This document shows positions 10,601-19,374 of a stretch of DNA of 64,000 nucleotides, piece after piece (position 1 is the stretch's first letter; each line of letters starts with the position of its first letter). The position numbers were made by a program, and so were the translations under genes. Under the pieces are notes generated by a model. That model was not told the origin of the DNA, ran no database searches, and saw only the letters and a list, made by a program, of their open reading frames with translations. The stretch lies in assembly GCA_013115135.1 (NCBI GenBank), contig JABANP010000062.1, positions 62,001-126,000 on the forward strand. The letters are read 5' to 3'. This DNA is from Perkinsus olseni. Lineage: Eukaryota > Perkinsozoa > Perkinsida > Perkinsidae.

Positions 10601-12023
10601 CTCGGCTTTGAGGTGGTACCAATTTTGATTGGTGGTAAGGAATTTGCGAAGGCTGGTTCTTCCTTTGATCACTTTGTGAGGCAAAATACTTCGGAACTTT
10701 AGTCGGGATGTGAAGGCATGCTCTGGGAGACAAGCCGATTTTACATCGCGATGCGGATTGCGTATTTTTCGCGCACAGTGTAGAATGTGAAGATACTCTA
10801 TAGTTCGCCCGAGTCATGAATCATAATTGATCCTAGTATTCAGCGACAATCCATCAACATTATCATTGTTGTTGTTGCTATCGTTCCCCTGTCAGGTACT
10901 GGAATGGCTTTGACCTATCATTGGGCTATGTGGTCTCTGCCTGTCTTCGCGGGTGACTTGTCCGACTTTGTGTTTGAACTTCGGAAGGCTGGATTCCTTC
11001 GAGTACACTTCCTAGTCCATTCGATGGGAGCGAGGTGACCATGGTTCAGCTCAGAGGTGGTGTCTATCCAGCAGTTGGTTGTAGGTTGTTCTGCGAAGCC
11101 TTGCCGGAGATGGAACGCCGCTCGTTCTTGAGAATCCGGACGAGAGTCCCGGGATCGACAGCCTGTATAGATGATGTTTTAGCATCAACATCGTCGTCGC
11201 ACAGTGGAGAAGAGGAGTTGCCGGCTCTGGAACGGAAGCGTAATATCAGCACGGTGGTGTGGGGCTCGCTTAACTATCGCGAGGTCGTGGGTTCTAATCA
11301 TCCTTCCTCTATATATTTCCCTCTTAGAGACTGACTTTGGCACCCCTTCCGAGGAGAGCGACCTGTGCGATCTGGAGGCGGGCGGCGGATGTGATACTCG
11401 CCGTATGCTCCTGTCCAGCGTCATCTTCGTCAATGGAGATTATCCTCTCAACCACTTCAAGGAACAGGTAGGTCAACCTTGAATGCGCTAGTGTTGATGA
11501 GCGCTGAAGATACTACCTAAACTACTCGAGTATTGCCAACGTGTCTCGATATATGCTGATCTTAAGGACGGCGCCTTGATCTGGGCTGAGCTGTTTAACA
11601 ACGAAAAAGCAATGGGAAAGCACCCAGAAGAGGTAGTGGTGGGGAGTATCTTGAGGTCGGTGCTGGCATAACACAAGATTTGAGTATCCGAAACGGTTTT
11701 GTACCTCAATTGTTGTTGTTTGCAGATCTGCTGTGTTGACCCGGTGACTGGTAAAAAGTATGGACAGGATTATGTTGATGTTATGGACACCACCCATATG
11801 GATCAAAATGTTCACGATTTGCGGCATAACTTCTTCAACTTGAACGTACAAGTGGTCTCCGATATTGCCGACATAATTAGAACAGGCACCCCTGCTGAAC
11901 AGCGTTATACGAGGTTGACACGGACGGGTAGGTAGAGCGCTGGGCTCGCGAGGGAGGAACCCGGGTTCGATCCTTGATTAAGAGATAGAATTATCCATCT
12001 GAAATCGATCAGCCGTTTCGTAG
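7614..12023 (+). CDS. Membrane / MORN-like / alpha-beta hydrolase (DUF900-like) multi-exon gene
   Basis: Exons read, in order, as: a possible N-terminal exon (MTTTASTSNVTRALP), hydrophobic exons at about 8400-8530 (FVAIVWMMICIAAFLKPVI) and 8606-8660 (TTIVAVIVCIELGLFLAY), a MORN-like exon at 8936-9064 (DEDGLPNGLGMWMDDSAHGE), then PFVSREFGSGSMFMSRKIFW (9147 on) and LWFPARDPQGLRCGIANVEA (9371-9537). The hydrolase part follows: EALIYLHGYNC (10361-10546), the nucleophile motif VHFLVHSMGAR (near 11030), VSIYADLKDGAL with the likely acid (11514-11631), and DTTHMDQNVHDLRHNFF with the likely His (11726-11927). Stop TAG is at 12021. Six or more introns are short and at least four carry tRNA-like sequence. 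Exons between 9540 and 10360 and the N terminus are not resolved, so this could be two genes; the hydrolase triad assignment is by family analogy. Confidence 0.6.
8090..8132 (+). repeat. tRNA-like intron (sense, T-arm)
   Basis: A 43-nt candidate intron GTTGGCATCC...CTTTGCAG carries GGATGCTGGTTCGATCCTCG, a T-arm with B box in the gene's orientation. Confidence 0.7.
8845..8935 (+). repeat. tRNA-like intron (sense, T-arm plus acceptor)
   Basis: The intron begins GTAAGCGGGAGG and holds GGTCCCCGGTTCGATCCCGG, a perfect B box in a GC-rich T-stem. Using AG at 8935 joins GCEL to RYGPFSIARNK in frame; AG at 8922 would not. Confidence 0.8.
9065..9146 (+). repeat. Intron made of a nearly whole tRNA-like sequence
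   Basis: This 82-nt intron (GTAAGATGG...TGCGTAG) reads like a tRNA from end to end: a 7-nt acceptor strand, an A-box D-arm TGGTCTAATGGTTAG, an anticodon-arm region, then GGTTCTGGGTTCTTTCCC as a decayed T-arm. It splits codon GGT between GMWIRG and QPTSPFVSRE, so splicing is supported by frame. It is the most complete tRNA in the set. Confidence 0.85.
11928..12012 (+). repeat. tRNA-like last intron of the hydrolase gene (sense)
   Basis: The intron starts GTAGGTAGAGCGCTGGGCTC (D-stem and anticodon arm) and continues into GGAACCCGGGTTCGATCC, a T-arm with consensus B box; it ends GATCAG before the short final exon. Confidence 0.8.
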
Positions 12024-13142
12024 TATAATACTGAGAGGGTGTAGGAAAAATATTCATTTGTTCTTACCCGCTCTTTCCGCTCTGAATCATGTAAAATCTG
12101 TTGGTACGACGGAATATGATTTCTTTCTGCCAGGTCATGGAAATGTGTTCACTTTCCTAAGCCCCCCGAGCTTCGTTAAAAGTTGTTGAAGTGGCGGATG
12201 GTCCATTTCCTTGCTACCGTAGTACCCATTTATAAAGTAGTATCTTTACCTCTTCTTCCGTCTCATCACCGACCTCGGCTGTGCAATAACTCGCGCTGAA
12301 ATCCGATTCATATCGATCAAGCGATCGATTTCTCTCATCGCTTTTGCTGGTTTGGCGTATCTTTGGTACATTGACAAATACTGATAGATTTCAGCGTAAC
12401 ATTATGTAACATATATTCAGGGTGGTAGGTCGCCCATTCTTGCACTCTTGAGATTCCTCAACGCATTGAGGGTAGGCAAGATAGCAAGTTTTAGTCTTTG
12501 GCGAAGCAGCAATGTTTGCTGGTTGTTCGGTGTAGGTATTGTCTGATTTTTCTATTAGATTCCGTTGTCCTTTCTTTTCCTCTACTGGTTACTTCATAAA
12601 AAATTGACGCTCCTAAAATGCAGCGGCCGGGGATCGAACCCACGCCCTTTTCCAGGGGCTATTGCCCTAGGGCAGTACTACTCCGCTTGGCCGCGGTAAT
12701 AATCATTCCGCAGTATCGTTCTGTTGCTGCCTTCATCGTATTCCCAGCGTCGACGGTTCCTCCCTGTTGCTGTCGTTATTCTCGATGTTGTTTCCTAATA
12801 GTGTTTCTTCCTTACCATAATCATCATCACTGTTGCGTTCACACGAGGACCACGGAGGAGTGCCGGAGGGTTCTCTGCCGTTCACGACTTGCGGCCGGTA
12901 GTTGCTGTATTGTTGCATCCTGATCTCTTCATGGCGATAGGATAGTCCCCAGTTTTGTCAGCGACGCGAATCATCGTCTTATACGATACTAGAATTTCTG
13001 TTGAAGATTTTCTGTGGTTTTCACTGACATGGGGCTCACTTACAGGATGTTACTTTTTCTCAGAATCGCTTCGCTCGCTAACGGTATCGCTCATTGTTCG
13101 ATTCTGCTGCTACCGTTTTCAGCTGCTACTTTCATCATCAAA
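12024..13142. other. Intergenic region with a tRNA-like element
   Basis: Between the hydrolase stop and the SRRM1 start. It contains A+T-rich sequence, the tRNA-like element at 12617-12699, and short open frames without recognisable domains. It may hold 5' non-coding exons of the SRRM1-like gene. Confidence 0.4.
12617..12699 (-). repeat. Long-variable-arm tRNA-like element
   Basis: On the minus strand the ends GCGGCC and GGCCGC pair perfectly as an acceptor stem, with A-box-like GGCCAAGCGGAGTAG after the first and GTGGGTTCGATCCCCGG (B box) before the second. The distance between arms suggests a Ser/Leu-type tRNA with a long variable arm, but the anticodon arm is irregular and no CCA or clean T-run follows, so I treat it as a tRNA-derived element rather than a functional tRNA. 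Its 3' flank TGCATTTT matches the flank seen in antisense tRNA introns. Confidence 0.65.
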
Positions 13143-15316
13143 ATGGAGGGCGGATCTTACTTCCGAGGCACAGCGTCGGATCAGGATCCCTTCTTCAGGA
13201 AAACTGGTGATCAGAAACTGATGGCCAAGATGAAGTTCCCGAAGAGCTTTGAAAAGTACTAGGATGATGGACGGCGGGCTGATGGATTTGTTCATATTTG
13301 AGGAGAGGATGAGAAGCGAGTTCGTTTTCGAGAATAGCAAGTATAGGCTGGTCACCGCGTTTCGATTCTGGTTGGTAGTTTTGAGGTAGAAAATTTTCCC
13401 ACCCTCGTAAAAACAGTGTTCATAGCGTTGCACGTTTTGGAGTAGTATAGTCGAGAGAACAGCGGAGAGTTTTCCGGCGGCCCTCGCAATCTGTCACTGG
13501 TCATCATCCCGTGTGTACGGTCAGGCCGGTGGATTTGAATCGCATCAATGTTGACGTCCTTCGTCCCTGGGTAACGGATCGGATAACTGATATCATCGGC
13601 ACTGAGGATGAGATTGTTATTGATTACGCTTTGGAGCAGATCACGGCCACACCTGACCACACAGAGGTGAGAGATGTTCATTGGGATGCGAATCGATCAT
13701 TAGGGCGCGCGCTTCGGCTCTCAGGTTGACCCTAGGGAGATGCAGTTGAGTTTGACGGGCTTCCTGCAGCGCGGAGCGGCGCCGTTTTGCGAGGAGTTAT
13801 GGGAGATGTTGCTGAGTGCGCAGGTGAGTGATAAAGCTGAAATATGACCTACCTGGGGATTGAACCCGGTATCTTTCGTAGGACTCTCCGGCGGGGTGTA
13901 CCTGCTCAACTGGTTGATCGTAAGAAGAGAGAGATGATGAGGAAGAAGGAGGAGGCTGAGAAAGTTAAGCGAGAAATTGAGGAGAGAAAAGCGGCAGCAG
14001 AGGCGGCTGCGAAGAAGGTGGTGATTGGGCTGTGAATCTTGTTCGTAATGAGCGGGAACTCTCCGATTACCCAACAACAGAAGCTTTTCATCGGATTAGA
14101 TCGTACCTGCCTAATTTGAAATTGCACTTAAATGCAGTAAATCGGTAGGTGCAGGAGGACAGGACCCTGGATTCTCATCCATGCGGCAGAGGATTTGTTT
14201 TCACATTCATCTGTTCCACAGGAGAGCGAATCCACGTATTATCCCCCGCCCCCACCCGGGCCGCTGCTCATACCGACGGCTCCTGCATTCGACACCAGAG
14301 GTAATCGCCACACAATCGATCGTCAGGGCGAGCGCGTTGTCACACCATGGTTGGATCCTGTTCAGTTCGTCGCGGGCCGATAAGACCACCATCGCCTGGC
14401 TCGAAGACGGGCGTCCCGGCGGCAACCCCACCTGGGGAGAAGCCCCCGCCTCCGCCTCCCGGGATGGCTGAGGACTCGTAGCGTTTCGTCGTTTGCCGTA
14501 CTTGGAAATGATTGCTATTATTCCATCAGGCACTCGCAGGGTTCTGATTCACCGGTAAGGAGGAGAAGAGAGAGATCTCAAGACAGCGAGAGGCGCGGCG
14601 GGTAGGCAATAATCGATTACTTGGGCGTGGCGAAACTTAGCGCATGTATTTTGTAGGGGTCGGTCCTCATCTCGGTCCCCGCGCAGGGAGGAGGTCGAGC
14701 AGAACGGGCGGGAGTCGAGGTCTCGCGATGGAAGGAGGCGTCGGAGTCGCAGGTAAAATGCAGATCGCCGGGATCGAACCTGGGAGCATCCATCCTCAGT
14801 CGGTCTGGTCGACGAGATGACAGTCGTAGACGTCATCACCATCACCACCACGACGAGAGGCGAGGAGAGAGGCGGAGTAGCAGGAGGAGGTCCGAGGACA
14901 GGCAGCGGGATGCCAGGCGGTAGGTGACTGGCCATTTGTCAAGTGTGTTTATACCTGAGGTTAGTCGGGACGAAAGAACTCCCACGAGGAGGCACTCGAG
15001 GAGGGATCGATCGGAGGAAGGTCCAGAATCATCAGCGAGGAGGAGGAGAGCATCGAGATCTAGGACGCCACCTCAGAGTAGGAAGGGTGACTTCAGGCGA
15101 GACCGGTCGAAAGGGGAAGGTCGGGGACATAAGGACGAGTAATGACGGGTGGTGGGGTCGAACCTGCGTCCTGGGAGTTGGTGTGCTCTTAGTCGGGGAA
15201 GATCTTTGAGTTTTGGCCGGCGATCTGATTCTGAGACGAGTCGAGTGTCGCGGAGGTCCGAGGAGAGGTCGGAAAGTCGGGGCAAAAGTGAAGATAAGAA
15301 AGCAGCAGCTTCGTGA
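13143..15316 (+). CDS. SRRM1: SRRM1-like splicing coactivator (PWI domain plus RS domain)
   Basis: Serine/arginine repetitive matrix protein that couples SR proteins to the spliceosome. The start MEGGSYFRGTASDQDPFF at 13143 matches the family N terminus (xFRGTxxxQD). A 269-nt intron (13256-13524) splits a Lys codon and joins to the PWI domain: PVDLNRINVDVLRPWVTDRI, EDEIVIDYALEQ, then after an intron VDPREMQLSLTGFLQRGAAP and FCEELWEMLLSAQ. Next come a Lys/Glu-rich helix (RKKREMMRKKEEAEKVKREI), a proline-rich part (STYYPPPPPGP, PPGEKPPPPPPGMAED) and Arg/Ser-rich exons to about 15316. A single extra base (T13897) shifts the frame inside the conserved segment DSPAG-VPAQLVDRKK. Introns 13824-13881, 14753-14799 and 15139-15192 carry antisense tRNA T-arms. 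Exon ends in the RS part are approximate. Confidence 0.85.
13824..13881 (-). repeat. tRNA-like intron of SRRM1 (antisense, T-arm)
   Basis: A 58-nt intron GTGAGTGATAAAG...TTTCGTAG within the PWI-domain region; it contains CCTGGGGATTGAACCCGG, the complement of a T-arm with B box GGTTCAATCC. Confidence 0.85.
14753..14799 (-). repeat. tRNA-like intron of SRRM1 (antisense, T-arm)
   Basis: A 47-nt intron between RS-rich exons. It starts GTAAAATGCAGATCGCCGGG and continues GATCGAACCTGGGAGC, an antisense T-arm; the A-run after the splice site is the complement of a T-run downstream of the tRNA. Confidence 0.88.
15139..15192 (-). repeat. tRNA-like intron of SRRM1 (antisense, T-arm)
   Basis: A 54-nt intron GTAATGACGGGTGGTGGGGT...GCTCTTAG; GGTGGGGTCGAACCTGCGTC is an antisense T-arm plus acceptor. 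Confidence 0.8.
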
Positions 15317-15676
15317 GGTGCAAATAGACGTACAGCATAGAACGAGATACTTTCCGAATGGTTGTGGTGCCGTTTCGAGTTGGAGTAGGTCCCGGGTTCA
15401 ATTCTCGGTTCCGGCAAGTTTGGAATATTCGGGTGTTTCTCGTAATGTTACTGCGTTTGATTAAGCCCGGTATATCGACACTACCCAGGCAGGCTACAAT
15501 GCTTCACGCGAGGTAGGATGGTAGTGGACGTGGATGAGTCGGCATCCGGGACATGCCAGGCCGTGGGCTGTGACGTGGAGGGGATTCTGCACGGACGGGG
15601 ATCATCCAATCAGGGGATATAGACCTGAGTTGTCATCAGGAGATCTGGAGGGACGGAAGAAAGTTCTGCTCTACAG

Positions 15677-15719
15677 GTGATGGTTGAGGGTTCATTTCCC
15701 GGGCGCGGGTCTTGTCTAG
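15677..15719 (+). repeat. tRNA-like candidate intron upstream of the SDHAF2-like exon (sense)
   Basis: GTGATGGTTGAGGGTTCATT...TTGTCTAG; the core GAGGGTTCATTTCCCGGG resembles a T-arm. The flanking exons are not conserved enough to prove splicing. Confidence 0.55.
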
Positions 15720-15823
15720 AAGTGAGATTCGGCTGCTATATTGCTGGAAACGTCGGCTCGTACCACTCCTTACGCAAATAACTAACTTCGACAGAACCTT
15801 GGGTGCATCCACGTGTGAGACAT

Positions 15824-16220
15824 AGCTCCGGCCGGCCCCCAATTCCGATGACGATTCTGGGCTGATCTCGGAGATACACAGCTCCTCTCTCAGAGCCCGC
15901 CAGAGGGGGTATCTCGAGCTTGATGTCATTCTAGGAAGTTTTGCCGGTAGTAGTTGGCTGCCATGTTCTGTCGGTTCTCACTGAAGCCTGCAGATCGCTA
16001 CCTACGTCACATGCATGAGCCGGAGGTTGATGAGTTTGAAGAAGTACTTGCATTGGAGAATCCTGATTTGTACAAGTGGTTGTCGGCACAGGTGGGTAAC
16101 CTGGAGGTCGCGAGTTCGATCCTTGGTCAAGGGTTGTTTTTCCAGTCGGTTGCGCCGAACGAGCTGGTCGAGAGCAATTCCGTTTTCCGTAAACTGCTGC
16201 AGTATACGGGGTCCTCTTGA
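15824..16220 (+). CDS. SDHAF2: SDHAF2/SdhE-like succinate dehydrogenase flavinylation factor (3' exons)
   Basis: Small helical protein that helps attach FAD to succinate dehydrogenase flavoprotein in mitochondria. The exon 15824-15934 gives SLRARQRGYLELDVILGSFA with the family RGxLELD motif; intron 15935-15981 leads to DRYLRHMHEPEVDEFEEVLA and ENPDLYKWLSAQ; intron 16092-16145, a tRNA-like intron, leads to SVAPNELVESNSVFRKLLQY and the stop at 16218-16220. The first exon and mitochondrial presequence lie upstream (15.3-15.8 kb) and were not identified with confidence. The gene is only about 160 bp from the DDX55-like start. Confidence 0.82.
16092..16145 (+). repeat. tRNA-like intron of SDHAF2 (sense, T-arm)
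   Basis: This 54-nt intron starts GTGGGTAACCTGGAGGTCGC, continues GAGTTCGATCCTTGG (T-arm/B box) and ends GGTTGTTTTTCCAG, where a T-run after the tRNA 3' end serves as polypyrimidine tract. Flanking codons KWLSAQ and SVAPNEL read in frame. Confidence 0.92.
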
Positions 16221-16377
16221 GTTCATCATGACCTTTTGAGAACAGTTTTTGATTCTGTGCCTGAGTTGTGTCCAGATGGATGAATGGAGGGGGTTCGCGT
16301 ATAAGATCGGGTGGACGCTGGTTCAATCCCGGGTAGTGCTATTTTCAAGCGTTTTTGGCTTGTCGCCGTTTCTCGTG

Positions 16378-19374
16378 ATGATGACCAACGACAGTCACCA
16401 TCAGCGAAGTTGGGAGAGCCTAGGGCTCAACGAGAAGTCGATGGACTTCGTCAATAACACCCTCGGGTTCTCTCACCCAACGCCGGTAAGCTTGACCGCT
16501 GCGCCACGAAATTAGTTTTCCTTGGGGCACTCCTCGATGGTGTTGAAAGGGATGGTGGTCCATTGCGTGGCTCGTGGGGGTGACGGTAATGGTCGCAGGT
16601 TCAATCCGTGGGTATTCCATTATTCCTGCAACGGAAGGATGTTGCCTGTGAGGCGGCCACTGGTAGTGGTAAGACTCTAGCGTTCGTACTGCCTATCATG
16701 GAGATGATGACTAAGCGACTTGCAGAAGCAGATGTAGTACGGTATCATGGGTTGATTCCGATATGATACAAAATAGGTCAACTCGTTGATCAGGATTGCT
16801 CGGATTTTATCATACCCGAGGCTGCGAGCGTTGGAGCGGTTATTCTTTCGCCCACGAGGGAGCTGGCAACTCAGATTCACGATATCATAATGAAATATAT
16901 CCATGGTAATGCAGACTGCCGGGATCGAACCTGTGCCCTTCCAGGAATCTACTTTTCAGCAAACCCGACTCCCCAACTGAAGTGCTACTGTTTCGTCGGT
17001 GGGCGAGACATCCATGCGGACCGTGCTGTCATCGAGGGAGCTAAGGGGTCCTCGTTGATACTCGTTGGTGAGGTTATGGTATCTGAGGGGTGAGCGTCGA
17101 AGTTCTCCTGCCAGGCACTCCGGGTAGAGTACGCCACATTCTTTGTGAGAAGGAAGCGGACAGTCCGTTGAGAATGAAAACCGCGGAGGTTGGTATTGGA
17201 ATCTTTGCACGCATCGACATAAGATTCGGTGGTGATGAATTCTTCACTGTGCGCAGGTGCTGGTCCTGGATGAGGCAGATCGTCTCTTGGCTCTGGGATT
17301 CGAGAAAGATATGTCGGACATATTCGCTGTGTTACCGAAGCAGGTAAATAGGTATTAAAACGCCTTTGCCGAGGGGTCGATCCTGGGTGTCCTCCATCAG
17401 CGCCGTACATGCCTCTTCTCGGCTACACTGGCGGGCGCTGAGATCAAACAACTTGTCAAGAAGGCTGGGTTGAGGAATCCTGTCCATGTAAATGCATCTA
17501 CCAGGGATCGAACCAGGGTAGCATTGACGCCCTCAGGTTAAAGTATCTCGGCCGTCTTCATCCCCCAGTACAGAAGGAGGGAAGGATACCTACGACCTAC
17601 CCAAGGGGTTGGAGAACTACTATAAGGTCATCGCCCAACGTGAAAAGCTGGCCTGGATGAAACGCTTCGTCGAAGCTCGAGCGAGAGGTAGTGGCAGGAG
17701 CGAAGGGAAGATGGTGATTGTTCAGTGCCAGGGTCGAAGGTATTGGTTTTCTTCCTCACTTGTGCGTCGGTCGACTATCACTTTGCTGTACTGAAGGAGC
17801 TGTGGAAGGGGGAGATGGAGGGTAGGAAAGGACGTGGGTTCGATCCTCGGTAGGGGTGTTTTGTTGCAGGTGAGAGTCCGTCGATCAGCCTGCACCGAAT
17901 GCACGGTCACATGACACCATCAGCCCGACATAAGGCGTACAAAGCATTCAGCGAGGGGAAGTACTGCCGGGCGAGCGCTATTTCGTCGGTTATGCGTGAG
18001 ATTTGAAAGTTTATTTGTTAGGTCTGAGGACGACGGATGCACCAACGTGATGCTTGCTACTGATCTGGTGGCACGCGGTGTTGATATCCCGAAGGTAACG
18101 AGGCTCGGAATCGAACCCGGGTCGTTTGCATGGAAGTGATGTCCTCTCGCTCAGGTCGATTGGATTGTCCAATTCGACCTTCCCCAATCTCCGTCATTCT
18201 TCATCCATCGTGTTGGAAGGACAGCGAGAGCCGGAAGGGAAGGGCAGGCAGTCGCCTGTATGCTAGAGAGCGAGGTGATGATGCTCATACCGAAAGCGCT
18301 CGCCCTGGCGATCGATTTGAGCCTTCCTACCATCCATAATTTTCTTACGCAGGTTGATGGGTACCTCTCTTTCCTGAAAGGTCGAGGAGTATCTTTGGCG
18401 AAGTGGGAGGATGAGGTTGAAACTGAAAGATATGTTGAAGCGCACGCAGCAGAGATGTTGGAAGATATCCGTAAAACGTACAATGAGAAATCACGTAAGT
18501 CCTTTCTGGCTTGCATGACCGCGCGCCACGAAATTTCAGGCGACTTCCTTGACAAGGCAGTAGCGGCATTTGTGTCGTTCGTCCGAGGGTATTCCGAGCA
18601 CGAGCTGAGCTTTGTATTCAACATAAAGGTGGGAGAAATGGGGGTTGCCGGGATAGAACCTGGGACCTTTTCCGCTTCAGGAGCTCGACCTGGGCGATGT
18701 TGCGACGTCCTTCAGCCTTCTGAGGCTCCCGCGAGTGAAGGAGATCATGGGCCGACAGATAGCGAACTTTGTGCAGTCGGAAGTAATACCCACAGAATTG
18801 CGAGGTTCCGGGTTCAATTCCTGGTACCGGTCTTTTTCCAGGTGGCGCCAGACTCCGTTGCTTACTCTGATGCAACGAAGGAAGCAGCTCGACAAGAGCG
18901 ACTCAAGAAAGTTGAGATTGAGCGAGAAGAGCGGAAGAAGAGAAGAGAAAAGATTGCGCAGAAACAGAGTATGCACGCACGCGCAATATCTTAGGTTGAC
19001 CCTTGCCCTTTTCAAGATGTTGTCCGGAGCCGAACCGAGAAGAGGGAATGTCGCCGTACTACAACTCAACACGAATTGGACTCCCTTCAGCGTGAGGAGG
19101 CGTTGGTAAAGAAACTGAAGAAAGGTGATGGTGTGAGGAGGAATTTCGTGGCGCAGCGGTCGTCGTATTGTTAGGCAAGATATCTCGGAAACAGTTCGAG
19201 CACGAGATGAAGACGTTGGATGGTGTCGAGGATGATGACGACGATGCTGATGCGCTCTCGGAGTCTTCGAGCGCGGAGGAGGAGACGGAGAAGGTTGGAG
19301 GGTCCTCAGTCACGAAGAAGCGGATACGAAAGGATGTAATGTGGCGAGGATATTTGTGGTTGGAAGGTTTCTAG
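16378..19374 (+). CDS. DDX55: DEAD-box RNA helicase, DDX55/SPB4 type (ribosome biogenesis)
   Basis: ATP-dependent RNA helicase of the Spb4/DDX55 branch, expected in the nucleolus for 60S maturation. Joined exons give: [40 protein letters not shown] (Q motif), [14 protein letters not shown] (motif I), [10 protein letters not shown] (Ia), LILVGTPGRV (Ib), [18 protein letters not shown] (II), [20 protein letters not shown] (III), [20 protein letters not shown] (IV), LHGHM-type [40 protein letters not shown] (V), [16 protein letters not shown] (VI), then the SPB4 C-terminal domain [19 protein letters not shown] and a basic tail. At least 15 introns of 26-113 nt interrupt it; nine or ten contain tRNA-like sequence. 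One intron is only 26 nt (17714-17739). A T-arm-like GGTTCAATCC at 16598-16607 straddles the 3' splice site and encodes VQS of the Q motif. A tRNA-like stretch at about 16287-16345 lies just upstream of the ATG. Confidence 0.95.
16486..16598 (-). repeat. DDX55 intron with antisense A-box half and T-arm at its 3' end
   Basis: The intron begins GTAAGCTTGACCGCTGCGCC then ACGAAATTAG, the complement of tRNA start TTTCGTGGCGCAGCGGTC. Its 3' end GGTAATGGTCGCAG runs into exon sequence GTTCAATCC, so a T-arm spans the splice site. Confidence 0.75.
16906..16944 (-). repeat. tRNA-like intron of DDX55 (antisense, T-arm)
   Basis: A 39-nt intron GTAATGCAGACTGCCGGGAT followed by CGAACCTGTGCCCTTCCAG; almost the whole intron is an antisense T-arm and acceptor. 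It lies between MKYIHG and IYFSANPTP. Confidence 0.9.
17344..17400 (+). repeat. tRNA-like intron of DDX55 (sense, weak T-arm)
   Basis: GTAAATAGG...CCATCAG between FAVLPKQ and [28 protein letters not shown] resembles a T-arm. Confidence 0.65.
17488..17536 (-). repeat. tRNA-like intron of DDX55 (antisense, T-arm)
   Basis: A 49-nt intron GTAAATGCATCTACCAGGGA followed by TCGAACCAGGG; same layout as 14753 and 16906 (A-run, TGCA, acceptor, T-arm). Confidence 0.9.
17822..17869 (+). repeat. tRNA-like intron of DDX55 (sense, T-arm)
   Basis: A 48-nt intron GTAGGAAAGGACGTGGGTTC, then GATCCTCGGTAGGGGTG and TTTTGTTGCAG: T-arm followed by a T-run that merges with the 3' splice site. Confidence 0.9.
18095..18154 (-). 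repeat. tRNA-like intron of DDX55 (antisense, T-arm)
   Basis: A 60-nt intron GTAACGAGGCTCGGAATCGA then ACCCGGGTCG; antisense T-arm, between GVDIPK and VDWIVQFD. Confidence 0.88.
18495..18539 (-). repeat. DDX55 intron with antisense A-box half
   Basis: A 45-nt intron GTAAGTCC...ATTTCAG containing GACCGCGCGCCACGAAATTT, the complement of a tRNA 5' half beginning TTTCGTGGCGC. Confidence 0.8.
18629..18680 (-). repeat. tRNA-like intron of DDX55 (antisense, T-arm)
   Basis: A 52-nt intron GTGGGAGAAATGG...CGCTTCAG with GGTTGCCGGGATAGAACCTG, an antisense T-arm, between FVFNIK and ELDLGDV. Confidence 0.88.
18783..18841 (+). repeat. tRNA-like intron of DDX55 (sense, T-arm plus acceptor)
   Basis: A 59-nt intron GTAATACCCACAG..., then GAGGTTCCGGGTTCAATTCC and GGTACCGGTCTTTTTCCAG. 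T-arm, acceptor 3' strand and T-run lead straight into the AG. It joins NFVQSE to [10 protein letters not shown]. Confidence 0.93.
19125..19174 (+). repeat. DDX55 last intron with sense A-box half
   Basis: A 50-nt intron GTGATGGTG...TTGTTAG with AATTTCGTGGCGCAGCGGTC, a tRNA acceptor 5' strand and A box in sense orientation. It joins VKKLKK to [10 protein letters not shown]. Confidence 0.82.

Noticed and set aside
12617..12699. A functional tRNA gene
   Set aside because: Acceptor and T-arm are good, but the anticodon stem is irregular, no isotype fits well, and the flank matches decayed intronic copies.
15935..15981. tRNA-like content in every intron
   Set aside because: Several well-supported introns (15935-15981, 17049-17095, 6489-6532) show no tRNA arm, so the tRNA class is a subset and not a consequence of splice consensus.
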